A stretch of 64,000 bases of DNA from Aquilaria yunnanensis (taxonomy: Eukaryota; Streptophyta; Magnoliopsida; Malvales; Thymelaeaceae). The stretch lies in the NCBI GenBank assembly GCA_039654915.1, contig CM077594.1, positions 89,356,893 through 89,420,892 on the forward strand, in the 5' to 3' direction. Shown here piece by piece: positions 35,727 to 46,931 of this stretch. Within the stretch, counting starts at the first letter, position 1, and every line of letters starts with the position of its first letter. A model generated the notes under the pieces. That model worked only from the letters and a program-made list of their open reading frames with translations. It had not been told where the DNA came from and did no database searches. The position numbers and the translations under genes are program-made.

Positions 35727-36672
35727 CATTACAAGAAAAGTGCAAAAAAATGACCAACAAATTGGTCTCTATTTTACTTTTTAGTGACAAAAAATGTCAG
35801 TCACCGGTCGGTCACCAATCAGTCACCAATGCTAGTGACCGAAAAAATTGGTCACCAAACCAGTCACAACACTAAATATCCATCTCGTCTATTTGATTTA
35901 TGTTTTTCTGTTATTTTCATTAGATTTTCCTTTTAACAATTCTTTTTTCTTCACTAATTTTTAGTTATGATGAAGTTTTGTGTAAGTTTTTTGAAGACTC
36001 CTAACTCAATTTTGTAGGAATTTAAGATGTTTGCTCCATCGTTTAAGTTGCTATGTCTCTGCAACTTTAACTTTAAATTACTCCATACTCTTCATTCTCT
36101 TTGAAAATACACTTATCAGTTTTCTTTGGAATCAAACAAAAAGAGCAGCTCTAATCTAACATCATCTTCTCCACCACTCGCCTCTTCATCCAAATCAAAT
36201 AACCTACTTGTTTGACTCTGCCTTTTAGGTATAAATCTTTGGCTCATCCTTCTCCAAACTTCTACTAGTTGGTCTTCTCACACTTTGTTAGCAGTAGTGA
36301 GAAACTATAGTGTGAAGGGGGAAGAGATTAGGGAGAGTTAGAATGCTGAGGGAGGTGAGATTGGTGAGAATGGTGAGAACCCCAATTTTAGTCTATATGA
36401 GAGAGGTATGCGAAAGTTGATTGGTTGAAATAATTCTCACGAATTGCCAACATGGAAGCTTTTTTGTGACTGAAAATGTTGGTCACTAGGTCGGTCATTA
36501 TAGTAACCAGTTACTGACCGCCTAGTAACCGGCCTTGGTGACCAAAACTCATCCGGCCACTAGTCGGTCAATATCTTTGTTGGCAAGCCCACTACATTTT
36601 TGCTGACCGATTCGGTGACCGAAAGCTTCTTGACGGCTTAATCGGTCACTAAAATCAAGTTCTGTTGTAGTG
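35727..36672. mobile_element. Non-autonomous CACTA element, 946 bp
   Basis: The left end CATTACAAGAAAAGTGC is a one-base variant of the common plant CACTA terminus CACTACAAGAAAA. The right end ...GTTCTGTTGTAGTG reads CACTACAACAGAAC inverted. Both subterminal regions are crowded with GGTCACC, GGTCACT and GTGACCG words in both orientations, as usual for CACTA elements. Flanking triplets TCT and CCT agree in 2 of 3. No transposase is encoded. Confidence 0.8.
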
Positions 36673-36759
36673 CCTTTTTTTTTTCTTTTTTCTAATTTCA
36701 ATTTTTTTCCCATTGTTGTTTCGTTTATTTTTTATATTATTTTTATTTTTAATTTTTTA

Positions 36760-37790
36760 ATCATTTTTTGTTCCAAATTTTTCATCTAATAAAAGAACAA
36801 ACATCTAGTTGAGCTAACAAAATAAACAGTTACAAGAATAGATAGTTCCTCCATTAAAACAAATAGATACAGATAAAATAATAATTAATTTCTCCAAAAA
36901 ACTAACAACAATTCATAAAAAGAACAATTATATAATAATAAAAGAAGATAAAAAACATAGTTTATCTAAACTAAAAAGTAAGAACTTATAAAGAATAATA
37001 AATTGAGGCAAAAGAACAAATAGTTATTTATAAAACAATAAAATAGAATTAAATAAAAGAACACATAAAAACTAAAAAAGAATAGAAAGAATAGATACTT
37101 GCTTACAGAACATATAACAATTGAAAAAGAAAAACAGTAATTTATAAAAAATATATAGAAATAGAAAAATAACATAAACAAAAAAACATATATAGAGACT
37201 GAAAAAGAACATATTTATAAAAGAATAAATAATAATGCATGAAAAAATATATAGGAAATGGAAAAGAACATATAGGAAATGAAAAAAAATAGATTTATAA
37301 AAGCACAAAAAAAATGCATAAAAATATATATAAACTGAAAATGAATAAAGCAAAAGAATATATAGAAACTAAAAAAGAACATATTTATAAGAAATGAGAA
37401 AAAAATAAGGTAATGAAATTGAAAATAATACAATAGACAAAGTTAAGTAAAAGACAGATAGAAGCTTCAAAGAGTTGAAATAATAGAAAAATAAAAATAA
37501 ATTGAAAAATAAAAATAAAACAAGAAAATAAAAAAATAAAATAAAATGAAAAAACAAAAACAAAAATTATATTGATAAAAGAACAACTAGTTTCTCACTT
37601 CTTTTAAAAGAATAAGATACCGGTAAAAGAACAGATAGTCTTTTAAAAGCTATTTGCCCTTTTGTGAGTATCTATTAGTGTTTTTAAAGAAATTAATTGT
37701 TCTTTTTGTTGGTATTTGTTTATTTTTTTAGCTCAACTAGTTATTTATTTTTTATTAGTTAAAAATTTTGAAATAAAAATAAATAAATAA
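36760..37790. repeat. Inverted-repeat, purine-biased A-rich block
   Basis: The left arm has CATCTAGTTGAGCTAACAAA and the right arm the inverse of AACTAGTTGAGCTAAAAAAA (about 37725-37765). The interior is A-rich on the plus strand, with repeated words such as AAAGAACATATTTATAA and ATATAGGAAATGAAAA. The frames rich in Phe and Tyr on the minus strand are composition artefacts. Confidence 0.5.
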
Positions 37791-38097
37791 TGGATAAATT
37801 TGAAAAAGAACAAGAATAATATAATAAGAAATAAAAAATGAAATAGAAACATGAAGAAAAAGTAGATAAATTAAAAAATAAAAAAAAAGAAGGAATAAAA
37901 TTGAAAACAAAACAACAAATGGAAATAAAAATATAAAATTGGAAAAAGTAAACATAACACAGAAATGGAAAAAAGAAGATTAAAAAATGAAGAGATGCAA
38001 AGGAAAATAGGGGAAAAAAATAGAAAAAACTGGGAAAAATGAGAAAAACCTGAAAAAGACGAATAGGATGAAAAATTAAAAAAAGAAAAACACAGGG
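37791..38097. repeat. Purine-rich tract (pyrimidine tail of tRNA-like head 2)
   Basis: The plus strand is almost only A and G here (for example GGGAAAAAAATAGAAAAAAC). Read on the minus strand it is a pyrimidine-rich tail that follows the tRNA-like sequence at 38098-38180. Confidence 0.5.
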
Positions 38098-38180
38098 AAA
38101 GGTGCTGCTGACGCTGGAATTGAACCCAGCTAGCTCTCCCCACAAGAGAGCTTTAACGACTCCACCCATTGCGAATTTCG
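38098..38180 (-). repeat. tRNA-like head 2, inverted relative to head 1
   Basis: On the minus strand GGGTGGAGTCGTTAAAGC resembles an A-box. CTCTC-TTGTGGG-GAGAG forms an anticodon-like stem and loop. GCTGGGTTCAATTCCAGC forms a perfect 5-bp T-stem around a B-box (GGTTCAATTCC). The acceptor ends do not pair, so it is a tRNA-derived repeat rather than a working tRNA. Confidence 0.55.
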
Positions 38181-39445
38181 ATTCTTGTAGGATATGTATA
38201 AGTAGCTGTGTATGGCGGGTTCTCACATTTGGGCAAAAAATGTTACTAGTTCCTATATTTTAGAGGGGTGATGCGTAGAATTAATTGGTCAAGTTTATTT
38301 AAGACTTCTTCATGGTGCGTAGACGTAGCCACATTCATTTAAGACTTATTCATTACAAATTTATATAAACTTTGAATATGGGTACTTAACATGATTTGTT
38401 TTTGTTGATTTTCCCACCAATAGATCACGAAATCCACTCAATTACTCGGTCCTTCCATAAGATTCCATTTCTCCATTAGATGTGTTTCTCTTGATTATTG
38501 AAAAAATGAAACCAATCACATTTCAGGTGATTCAAAAAAGTAGATAAACGCACTATTTGATCTTGCAAGACATTGTGCTCCATCAATCATTTTTCTTGAT
38601 GCAAGGACGCAAGTAGCTAGGTGTTCCAAAATAGAGCTACTCATATGTGGTGATATTTGTTTGTTTTTTTTTTTAACAACAAATAAAATAGTAAAAATAA
38701 AAAATAAATTACAAGTCTCAAAGTCTCAATTTTAAAAAGATTTTGAAATAAACTACGTACGTCTTGAGAGCAACAAAAAATGTAACAGTACACCGAACTT
38801 TCAAAATAATTAACAAATCTAAAGTCCCAAACCAAAACTCAAGAAAGCCCGAATAAAACCAACAAACCATACTAATACCCAGAAAATACAGTGTTTGACA
38901 CTAATGGTACGTCAAACCCTCAAAGAGCCCAAGGAAGTAAAAAAAAAAAATCAAATCTTTAATCCCTTATTTTCAATCATTTTATTTCACATCTTAGCGT
39001 AAATCCTTTTGGTTAATTTCAAACCAAGAAGTAGAGGAAAGGGCGAAAAAAGAGAGGTGATGTTTGTTAATTATGGTGCCGACATTGTTATATATGCCGA
39101 TATACACGTTTAGTTAATTAGTAAAGTAACAGTTCCACTAAAAGTAATTCAGCTTAATTAGTTTTGTTCTTATAATCAATTCCAAAAAGTCTGTTTAATT
39201 TGCTTTCAATTCAACCATAGAGAAGTTATCATATGATCCTCAGGAGGGTTCTGTTGAAAGACTTTGGTTTCGTTATAACATCAATTTACAAATTTGTTTT
39301 CACAAAAACTAACCTTCGGGTTTCTTTACAGATGGATGGTCTGCAGTAAAGATTAAAAATTTTGTGGAGACAGTGCCACAGTTATAATTAAGTACCCTTC
39401 ACTATAGGTAACTACTTTCTACAGAATTATATTTGTGGGACAAGG
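38181..39445. other. No recognisable gene
   Basis: Non-coding AT-rich DNA up to the left border of the CACTA element. Confidence 0.5.
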
Positions 39446-39689
39446 TATCACTACTAAAATATCACGCTTTTCTAACGGCTTATGTATCAACGGCTATGCC
39501 GTTGGTAGTTTCCAACGCATAGAATCGTTGGTATCTATTTTCCAACGTGTACGCGTTGATGAGGGTGGCAACTTATTTTTACAGGTTTTTTGTTTTGTTT
39601 CCAACGTGTTAGCCGTTGGTAAAATTCCAACTTCCTAGCAGTTGGTAGAATTTTTTTTTTTAGGGTATAAATTAGTTTTTAAATCGTCT

Positions 39690-40262
39690 TCTCCGTTTAT
39701 GTCTCCCAACTGCCAAATTAGATTCAGTTTCGGGAGAGAGAAGCGCGAAGGATTCCGGGGATTCAACAGCTCACTTGCGGAGAGAACTTCTCGCCTGCGA
39801 GAGCCAAGGGGTTCTCCATTGCATCAATCGCGGTGTTTCCCTCAGTGGCCGCCATGAATGCGGTGGAGGAGAATGGGGAATTCGTGGCGATGCAGAAGGA
39901 GAAAGTTAGGGATCATTTGGATGGAGTCATCGTAGTCGACTATTCGGTGCCTTCACCATCTTCTTCAACTCTGTGAGGTTATTAATTTCCTACTGCTGCC
40001 TCTTTTCAATTAAAGACTGTTGCCCATTGTGCTTAAACTCTAACAATGATGGTAATCTTCATATCCAACGGGAAACTAGAGTTCTGGATGCTTACATATT
40101 TTGCTGCTGCTGCAGTTTCTCTGTTATTTATTTATCTTTTAAACAAGGAATTGATTGCAAATTTGGAATTGTGATCTTGAAACATGCTGGTGAACTCGAT
40201 GTCGTTTGTTCGAATGGGTTGCCTTCTTCGTCTTTATCTCAGTCGACAGGATTGAGTTGCTA
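39690..40262 (+). other. Gene-like cargo of unknown origin in the CACTA element
   Basis: This stretch is GC-richer than the subterminal repeats. A short frame from ATG 39855 reads MNAVEENGEFVAMQKEKVRD and continues to VVDYSVPSPSSS. It is followed by a possible donor (ACTCT|GTGAGG near 39974). I do not recognise the protein. It looks like a captured first exon, but that is an inference. Confidence 0.35.
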
Positions 40263-41486
40263 GAAATTAATCAGTTCTGTGATGGAATTTTTTGAGGCCA
40301 TCTCCAAGCTGGCAAAATATGAAGTTTGTTCCTCTTTGTTCTTCTTAAACACGTAATAGAAAGCTAGTAATTGAAACTTTTGCATATCCTCCTTCGGCTT
40401 AGGGATTTTGGGAACTTTCTTAATTTTGCAGTCTTTTCCTTCACAGCAGCATTGTATTAGGAAAGGTTGAGCCGTAAAGATTTCCATCTTCTTGCTTTTG
40501 CTGGATTTATTTTTTCGGGATGACTTTTAGACATGAAGTGTATGGTGAATCTAGTAAGTAAACAACTTGGGCTGACCATCCATACCATGAAGTTCCCCAA
40601 CTGTGGTTCAATAATATGAAATAATGGCCTGTGCAACACTATTTGTATATGTGTCCCTTACAGCCTTCCTGCCAAAGGTAGAATGGTCCTAACTTCGCTC
40701 TAAAGAGGTTCATTTGATTTAGCATGATTTGTTTAGGTGTGGCAAGTTTACCAAATTGCTACAATCAATTTCAATTTGTGTGGGTATGCCATTTGAAACA
40801 CACATCTATACCTGCTTTTTAAAGCATGTGTTGGCAATATCCATTGTCCTTTGCCTGAATCTGCAAATAGTTTTATAGTCACTCCTGGCTGAAGTTCTTG
40901 ATCAAACTACCTGTAGCATGAGTGACTAACATGGATGGATCAATTTATATTAATACCTTTTCTGTTGAGTGCTTTCTGGACCTCTAGTATATCATTCACT
41001 GATTTTGGGTTGTGGAGGAAATAAGGTGCAAGTGTTTGGATCTCCTTGTTTTGGTTGCTATACTGCTCGTTTCGTGAAAAAAAAAAAAAACTGGGCAGTC
41101 ACATGGTCTGTTTAGTATCAATTTGGTCAAGTTTGGGGGATGATGTGATGGCTTAAGTGTTTGTTACTTTGTATCACACATTCAACATTGCTGGAAATCC
41201 TGCATTGAATTATCTTTTCCTATAGGAAAAGTGACAAATATTTTAGGACAATGGGTGATTGAATTTTTTTCTGTTTTATTAAATTTTCTCATTATGTTAT
41301 TTATATTTATTTATTTTTTTTACATTTTAGTGGTTTGTGCAATGTTTCCTATAATTACAATAATAAATATTCATTAGTTTTACCTAATGGGAATGATGCA
41401 AGAATATGCATAATTAAAGAAAAGTAGACAAAAACAGTGACCCACTTCATTGTGAGATAGGCTAAGGCGGAACCTAGCGTTGAAGC

Positions 41487-43004
41487 GTGGCTAGTGAAAG
41501 CTCAGATCGGCGGCAGAGAAATATTGCAGGATGGAGGCAGAGCTTCCGTGAGCTTTGTTGTAGCAGCAGTAATACTAAACAAGCTGCTGAAGAGAGCATC
41601 AAGCAGCTACAATCCGACGTTGATGGCCAGCAAAGCGAAGAGGCCCGACTATGGGGGACGCTGGCAAAGTGGCAGGCCTTGCTCGTTGACATCAAGAACG
41701 AGAGAGACGAACTGTCAGCAGAGCCGAAGAGGTGTTTTCAATGGAAGCACAACAAGCGCCTACACCAGCTTGAAGGGGAGATGGCTAGAGTATTAGAGTT
41801 GGTAAAAAGAAATGAGCAAGAGATTTTAAGTGCCACTGTCAATGACAGGGAGCGCATGAAGGCCCAATTACGGGGGTGGCTGGCCGAGTTGCAGGCCCGG
41901 CTCGTAGACATCAAGAACGAGAAAAATGAACTGTCAGCGCGGCCGAAGAGGTGTTTTCAATGGAAGCACAACAAGCGCCTACACCAGCTTGAAGGGGAGA
42001 TGGCTAAAGTATCACAGAGGAAGGATATGTTATCAGATTTTATACAAAAATTTGAGCAGCATATGTCAAGACGGTATCCATCGGCAAATGCCACAATCAA
42101 TAATACCCAACCAGACGGTCTAGAGTTGCCTGCTGATGGCGTTTTCTGTATATCCAAGTTTGTGAAACGAGCTGCTTGCCAGATGTTGGTGGCCCTAGAG
42201 GATCAAGAGGTGCACTTGATTGGATTGGTTGGTGTCCGAAGAGTTGGCAAGACGACAGTGGCAAGACTAGTGGCACATAAAGCTCAAAGATCTCGACTTT
42301 TTGATCTAGTTTTGATGATTGATTCACATAGCAGGAAGCGGTTTAAGTAGGATGGGGACAAGATTTGGCATCAAATGGCTGCCTTACTTGGGGTGGAAGA
42401 TACTCCACAAAGCGCTACATCTAGATTAAATAAAAAATTGGAAGAAGGGAAGAAGATTTTGATCATCCTTGATGATGTTTGGTGGAGAAAGCCTAAACTT
42501 GAGGCTTTAGGAGGAATTCCATATGGCCAACACTGCAAAATTCTTGTCATCACTTGTCTTCCCCAAGTCTGTGTCGGCATCGGTTGTCACACAACTATTC
42601 AACTCAATGGCCTTACCATACAGGAAGCAAGGGAATGGTACGAAGACATAATTTTGAGAATTAAGGATCGGCTGTCACGAAGTATTTTTCGGCGCCAGCA
42701 AAGTGGTCATGCAGAGAAGAAACTTAAGACTTGGGAAAAAGAGATAGTTGAAGCATCTCAAGGTTTGCCTTTCTCAGTTGTAACTATAGACCAGGAATTA
42801 CAGAAGCTACGATCATTCAAAACCTCTACCCAGGATTTAGTGAGAGAGATCAACGAAGATGTATTCAAATATCTCAAGCTCCATTATGATTACTTGAGCG
42901 ACCAAGAAAGTAAGTCATTTTTCATGCTGTGTTCCCACTTTCCTGAAGATTACTGCCCTACATTTGAACAGTTGACAAGATATGGACTCGGCCTCGGAGG
43001 ATGA
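41487..43004 (+). pseudogene. CC-NB-ARC resistance-gene copy (NLR), broken
   Basis: One frame runs from 41487 to 43004 with a single in-frame TAG at 42348. Residues 1-190 form a charged coiled-coil region with a 73-residue internal duplication (each copy contains PKRCFQWKHNKRLHQLEGEM). The NB-ARC domain follows with P-loop GLVGVRRVGKTTVARL, kinase-2 KILIILDDVW after the stop, RNBS-B CKILVITC, GLPL SQGLPFSVVTI and RNBS-D FFMLCSHFPEDY. The frame ends soon after RNBS-D, with no MHD motif and no leucine-rich repeats. The codon where the start should be is GTG (GTGGCTAGTGAAAGC), apparently a mutated ATG. Intact proteins of this family sense pathogen effectors inside the cell. This copy cannot do so. 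It lies wholly inside the CACTA element. Confidence 0.92.
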
Positions 43005-43965
43005 GGAGATAGTCGGGACTCCGTGATGGGCGTCATGAACAGGTAAGCGCATTTTCAAAGTTTTTGTGTTATCAGACTTACATAATAATTTTTAGACCTA
43101 ATTAAGACTCAGTTGAAATTACTGAAATATGTAATCCGTTGAATGTTGTATGCTTTCTTCCAGACATATATGTTCTTGTTTTAATTATGCTGTGTTTGAG
43201 AATATTTTATTTTAATTACGTTTGAATAGCTGTGTAATGTTTATTGCTGAGTAAAGTTGGGGGAACTTTCGAATTGGTATGTTAATTTTGAATGTGTATT
43301 CAAACCGGGAAAAATACAAAACAACCGAAACCTAGAACGTTTAATGTACATTACAAACGTGTAAACGAGGAACTTACCAACTTGCGCGCGTTGGTAATTA
43401 CCGCCTGTCATCCTATTACTAACGCGTATGCAAGTTAGTAATTACCAACGGCTTCATAACAACTCTCTTACCAACTGATGTAAGTTGGTAACTACCAACG
43501 CGGGTTCCTACCAACTGCTGGCAGTTGGTAACTTACTGCCGGTAACTTACCAATTGCTGACAGTTGGTACAGTTGGTAACTACAACTACGCGATGGAAAC
43601 CAAGCCTGGTTCATGACTGTTGGTAATTACCAACGTGAATTTTATCAACGTGTTATTAATTGCGCATTAGTAAAAATTTTTCCAACGTATCGAATACCAA
43701 CTGCCATTTACCAACGGCTCCGCGTTAGTAAATTCAATTTACCAACTGCTGCGCGTTGGTAAATGGCAGTTGGTAAAGTCATATATTTTAGTAGTGTATA
43801 TATACGAACTTATAGAAGATTTTACTCCATTAGGTACCATATATATCATTATTAGTAGATATATATCTACATGTATTTGCAGATAATTTTACTATATCTC
43901 CCAATTATAATATATCTCCTAGCTAATAACAAATTTCTTTTTCTGGTTACTTGATAAATAGAAGG

Positions 43966-44068
43966 GATAAAAGCAAACGGAAATGGAGATATATATATCT
44001 ATCAAATCTAGTTACTTTGGATAAAAGGAAACGGAAATGGAGATATATAGATCAAATCTAGTTACTCT
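43966..44068. repeat. 54-bp tandem duplication upstream of the xylosidase gene
   Basis: Copy 1 starts GATAAAAGCAAACGGAAATG at 43966. Copy 2 starts GATAAAAGGAAACGGAAATG at 44020. Both end in ATCAAATCTAGTTACT. The repeat sits just upstream of the TATA box. Confidence 0.85.
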
Positions 44069-44093
44069 CCCTCATCACTTATCGCCAAACAAG

Positions 44094-44101
44094 TATAAAT
44101 A
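44094..44101 (+). promoter_or_regulatory. TATA box of the beta-xylosidase gene
   Basis: TATAAATA lies 80 bp before the ATG at 44181, so transcription would be expected to start near 44125-44130. It lies only about 300 bp from the right end of the CACTA element. Confidence 0.7.
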
Positions 44102-44180
44102 CATCAATCATCCCTCCCATTCCACCACTAGCGGCTAGCTAGCCAAAATTAGAACTCGTAGAAGAAACCAAAAATTAAAG

Positions 44181-46931
44181 ATGAAGGAAATTAGCTGCTT
44201 CCTTGTGGCGCTTCTAGTCTCGCTTTTCGTCTCGTGTCTGGGCGCCCGAGACATCAAGTTTCAACAGCTCGACAAGGTCTACGATTCCAAGCTCACCGCC
44301 AACTACACCAAAGTGTGTACCCCCGAGCATTTCAAGAAACATGGCCTCAACATCAAGGACTTCGCCTACTGCAACGAGACGCTGTCCTACGAGGTCAGGG
44401 TCAATGACATTGTCGCTCGCCTGCTTCTGGACGAGAAGGTTAGGCTGATGGGCAACAGAGCTGTTGGCGCGCCCAGGATCGGCTTACCTTACTACGAGTG
44501 GTGGTCGGAGGCCTTGCACGGCGTCTCTTATGTCGGCCCGGGGACTCACATGGGCGGTGTCGTCCCTGGCGCCACCAGCTTCCCCACTGTCATCCTCTCC
44601 GCGTCCTCATTCAATAAGACTCTATGGAGAGTCATCGGTGAAGTAATATAATAAAAACCTGTTTTTCTTTCCTTTTCTTTTGCTTTAAAGTAGCTAGTAT
44701 ACATAAACGTGGTTGACTCTATGTAGACTGTATCAACGGAGGCGAGAGCAATGCACAACCTGGGCTGGGCGGGCTTGACTTTCTGGAGCCCAACCATAAA
44801 CCCTGCTCGGGACCCGAGATGGGGGAGAATCATAGAGACGCCGGGCGAGGACGCGTACACGGTGGGGACTTATGCGGTGGAATACGTGAGGGGGTTGCAA
44901 GATGTGAAGGAGGCTGAGCCTGTGGTGAATCCCAACACAAGACCGCTCAAAGTGTCTTCGTGTTGCAAGCATTACGCTGCTTACGATTTGGATAACTGGT
45001 TGGGTGTGGACCGCTTTCATTTCAATGCCAGGGTGACACAACAGGACATGTTGGAGACGTTCCTTCGTCCCTTTGAGATGTGTGTCAGGGATGGAGATGT
45101 GAGCAGCGTCATGTGTTCTTACAACCGAGTTGATGGCTTTCCCACCTGTACCGACACCAACCTCTTGAAGAACACCATCAGAGGAGAATGGAACCTTCAT
45201 GGGTAATATACATATATATGTAAATGTAACTAATTTTATAATAACGTAAATTAAACATTCATCTTGAACATATGTATGTATAATTTTTTCAGATATATCG
45301 TCTCTGATTGTGATTCGATTGAAGTAATGGTGGATGATCATAAATTCCATGATGATACTGGAGAAGATGCTGTGGCACAAACTTTGAAAGCAGGTTTGGA
45401 TTTGGACTGTGGTGACTTCTATCCTCGGTATCTATACAATTCGGTGAAGAAGGGAAAGGTGAGGGAAGAAGACATCGATAATGCCCTGAGATATCTGTAC
45501 ACAGTTTTGATGAGGCTGGGCTTCTTTGATGGCGATAAATATTTCAGCTACCTTGGGGCTAGTGACGTCTGCTCGCCCCAAAACATCGAGCTGGCCACCC
45601 AAGCCGCCCGCGAGGGCATCGTTCTCCTCAAGAACGACAACCACCTTCTTCCCTTGAACCCTGATCGCCACTGCACCTTCGCTATTATTGGCCCCCACTC
45701 TCATGCAACCCGCACCATGATTGGCAACTATGCCGGTACGGTACCTGCCTAGCTGCCTACATTTCTAATCCTTAATCAAATTCTCTAATAACCTTTCTTT
45801 CTTTTGCAGGAAATCCTTGCCATTATATTTCACCATATGACGCGTTCGCGAGGACTAAGAACATAGTGGATTCTCCCGGATGTAAGGACGTGAAATGTGA
45901 GAAGAAAGACTTGATCTTCGCGGCCATGAATGCATCGCAGCAGGCCGACGCGACCTTGCTGTTTATGGGTTTAGATTTGAGCATTGAAGCAGAGGGTTTG
46001 GACCGGACCGATCTCCTCCTCCCCGGCTACCAGACTCAGCTCATCAAACAAGTCGCCGAGAGCTCTAAAGGCCCCGTCATCCTCATTCTCTTCTCTGCCG
46101 GCGGCATAGATATCACCTTCGCCAAAAAGAATCCCAAAATCCAGGCCATCATGTGGGCTGGTTATCCCGGCGAGGACGGCGGCCAGGCCATTGAAGATGT
46201 CATCTGGGGAAAATACAATCCCGGTAATAAGGAATTTTCTTTTCAACGAAAAATAAAGATTCTAAAGTTCTAACTTGATCGTTAATTTGTATTAATTGAT
46301 CGATTCAGGTGGGAAGCTTCCTATTACATGGTACCCGAATGAATATTGTGACAGACTGCCAATGACATCGATGATGCTGAGGCCGAACACGACCGCAAAC
46401 TATCCCGGCAGAACATACAAGTTCTACGACGGTCCGACCGTTTATCCCTTCGGCTACGGCTTGAGCTACACCACGTTCGACTACAGCCTCGCCAAAATCA
46501 ACGGTCTTGTCAGCATAAATCTGAAGGAGCACCAGCACTGCCGCCGCCTGGACTACACAGAAGAAGAAGCAGTCCTGCCTTGCCCCGCCACACTGGTGGA
46601 ACACACAGACTGCGATCACTACGTCACGTTCGATGTCAACGTCAAGAACACCGGCTCGTTGGATGGCAATGAGGTGATTATGGTCTACTCTGTTCCACCC
46701 ACGGGCATTGCCGGAACTCACATCAAACAGTTGGTGGCTTTTGAACGTGTTTTTGTGAAGAAGGGGGAGACGGTGACGGTGAGCTTCTCGTTGAATGTTT
46801 GCAAGAGCTTCAACATTATTGATTCTTCTGCTTACAATCTGTTGCCGGCCGGCGAGCATTGGATAGTGATTGGAGATAATCTGGTTAAGTTCCCCGTCGG
46901 CATTAGCTTTGTTGTTCCGTGTGTTAATTAG
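44181..46931 (+). CDS. GH3 beta-xylosidase / alpha-arabinofuranosidase (BXL family)
   Basis: Five exons give 805 residues: 44181-44642, 44727-45202, 45293-45735, 45810-46223 and 46309-46931. All introns are short GT-AG introns. A signal peptide ([19 protein letters not shown]) sends the protein to the apoplast. The GH3 N-terminal barrel includes [48 protein letters not shown] and [17 protein letters not shown]. The nucleophile motif YIVSDCDS has the catalytic Asp at about residue 318. The C-terminal sandwich follows ([58 protein letters not shown]). A fibronectin-III-like tail is signalled by [12 protein letters not shown]. Plant members release xylose or arabinose from xylans and arabinans. 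Length and motif set are intact, so it is probably functional. Whether xylose or arabinose is preferred cannot be told. Confidence 0.96.

Larger units (their letters stand above)
39449..43796 (+). mobile_element. CACTA transposon carrying an NLR gene copy, 4348 bp
   Basis: The left end CACTACTAAAATAT and the inverse of the right end (ATATTTTAGTAGTG) match over 14 bp. The triplet TAT is duplicated exactly on both sides (39446-39448 and 43797-43799). Subterminal regions (39470-39650 and 43360-43780) are filled with CCAACGG, GCGTTGGT and ACCAACTGC words in both orientations. No CACTA transposase can be seen and the element is too short for a typical one. The interior instead holds host-like sequence, including a broken NLR gene (41487-43004). 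This is a gene-capturing, non-autonomous CACTA element. Confidence 0.92.

Noticed and set aside
38098..38180. Functional tRNA-His (GTG anticodon)
   Set aside because: The anticodon and T arms look right, but no acceptor stem pairs and the D arm is poor.
36966..38226. Phe/Tyr/Ile-rich minus-strand open frames
   Set aside because: They are products of a purine-biased, A-rich plus strand and encode no plausible protein.
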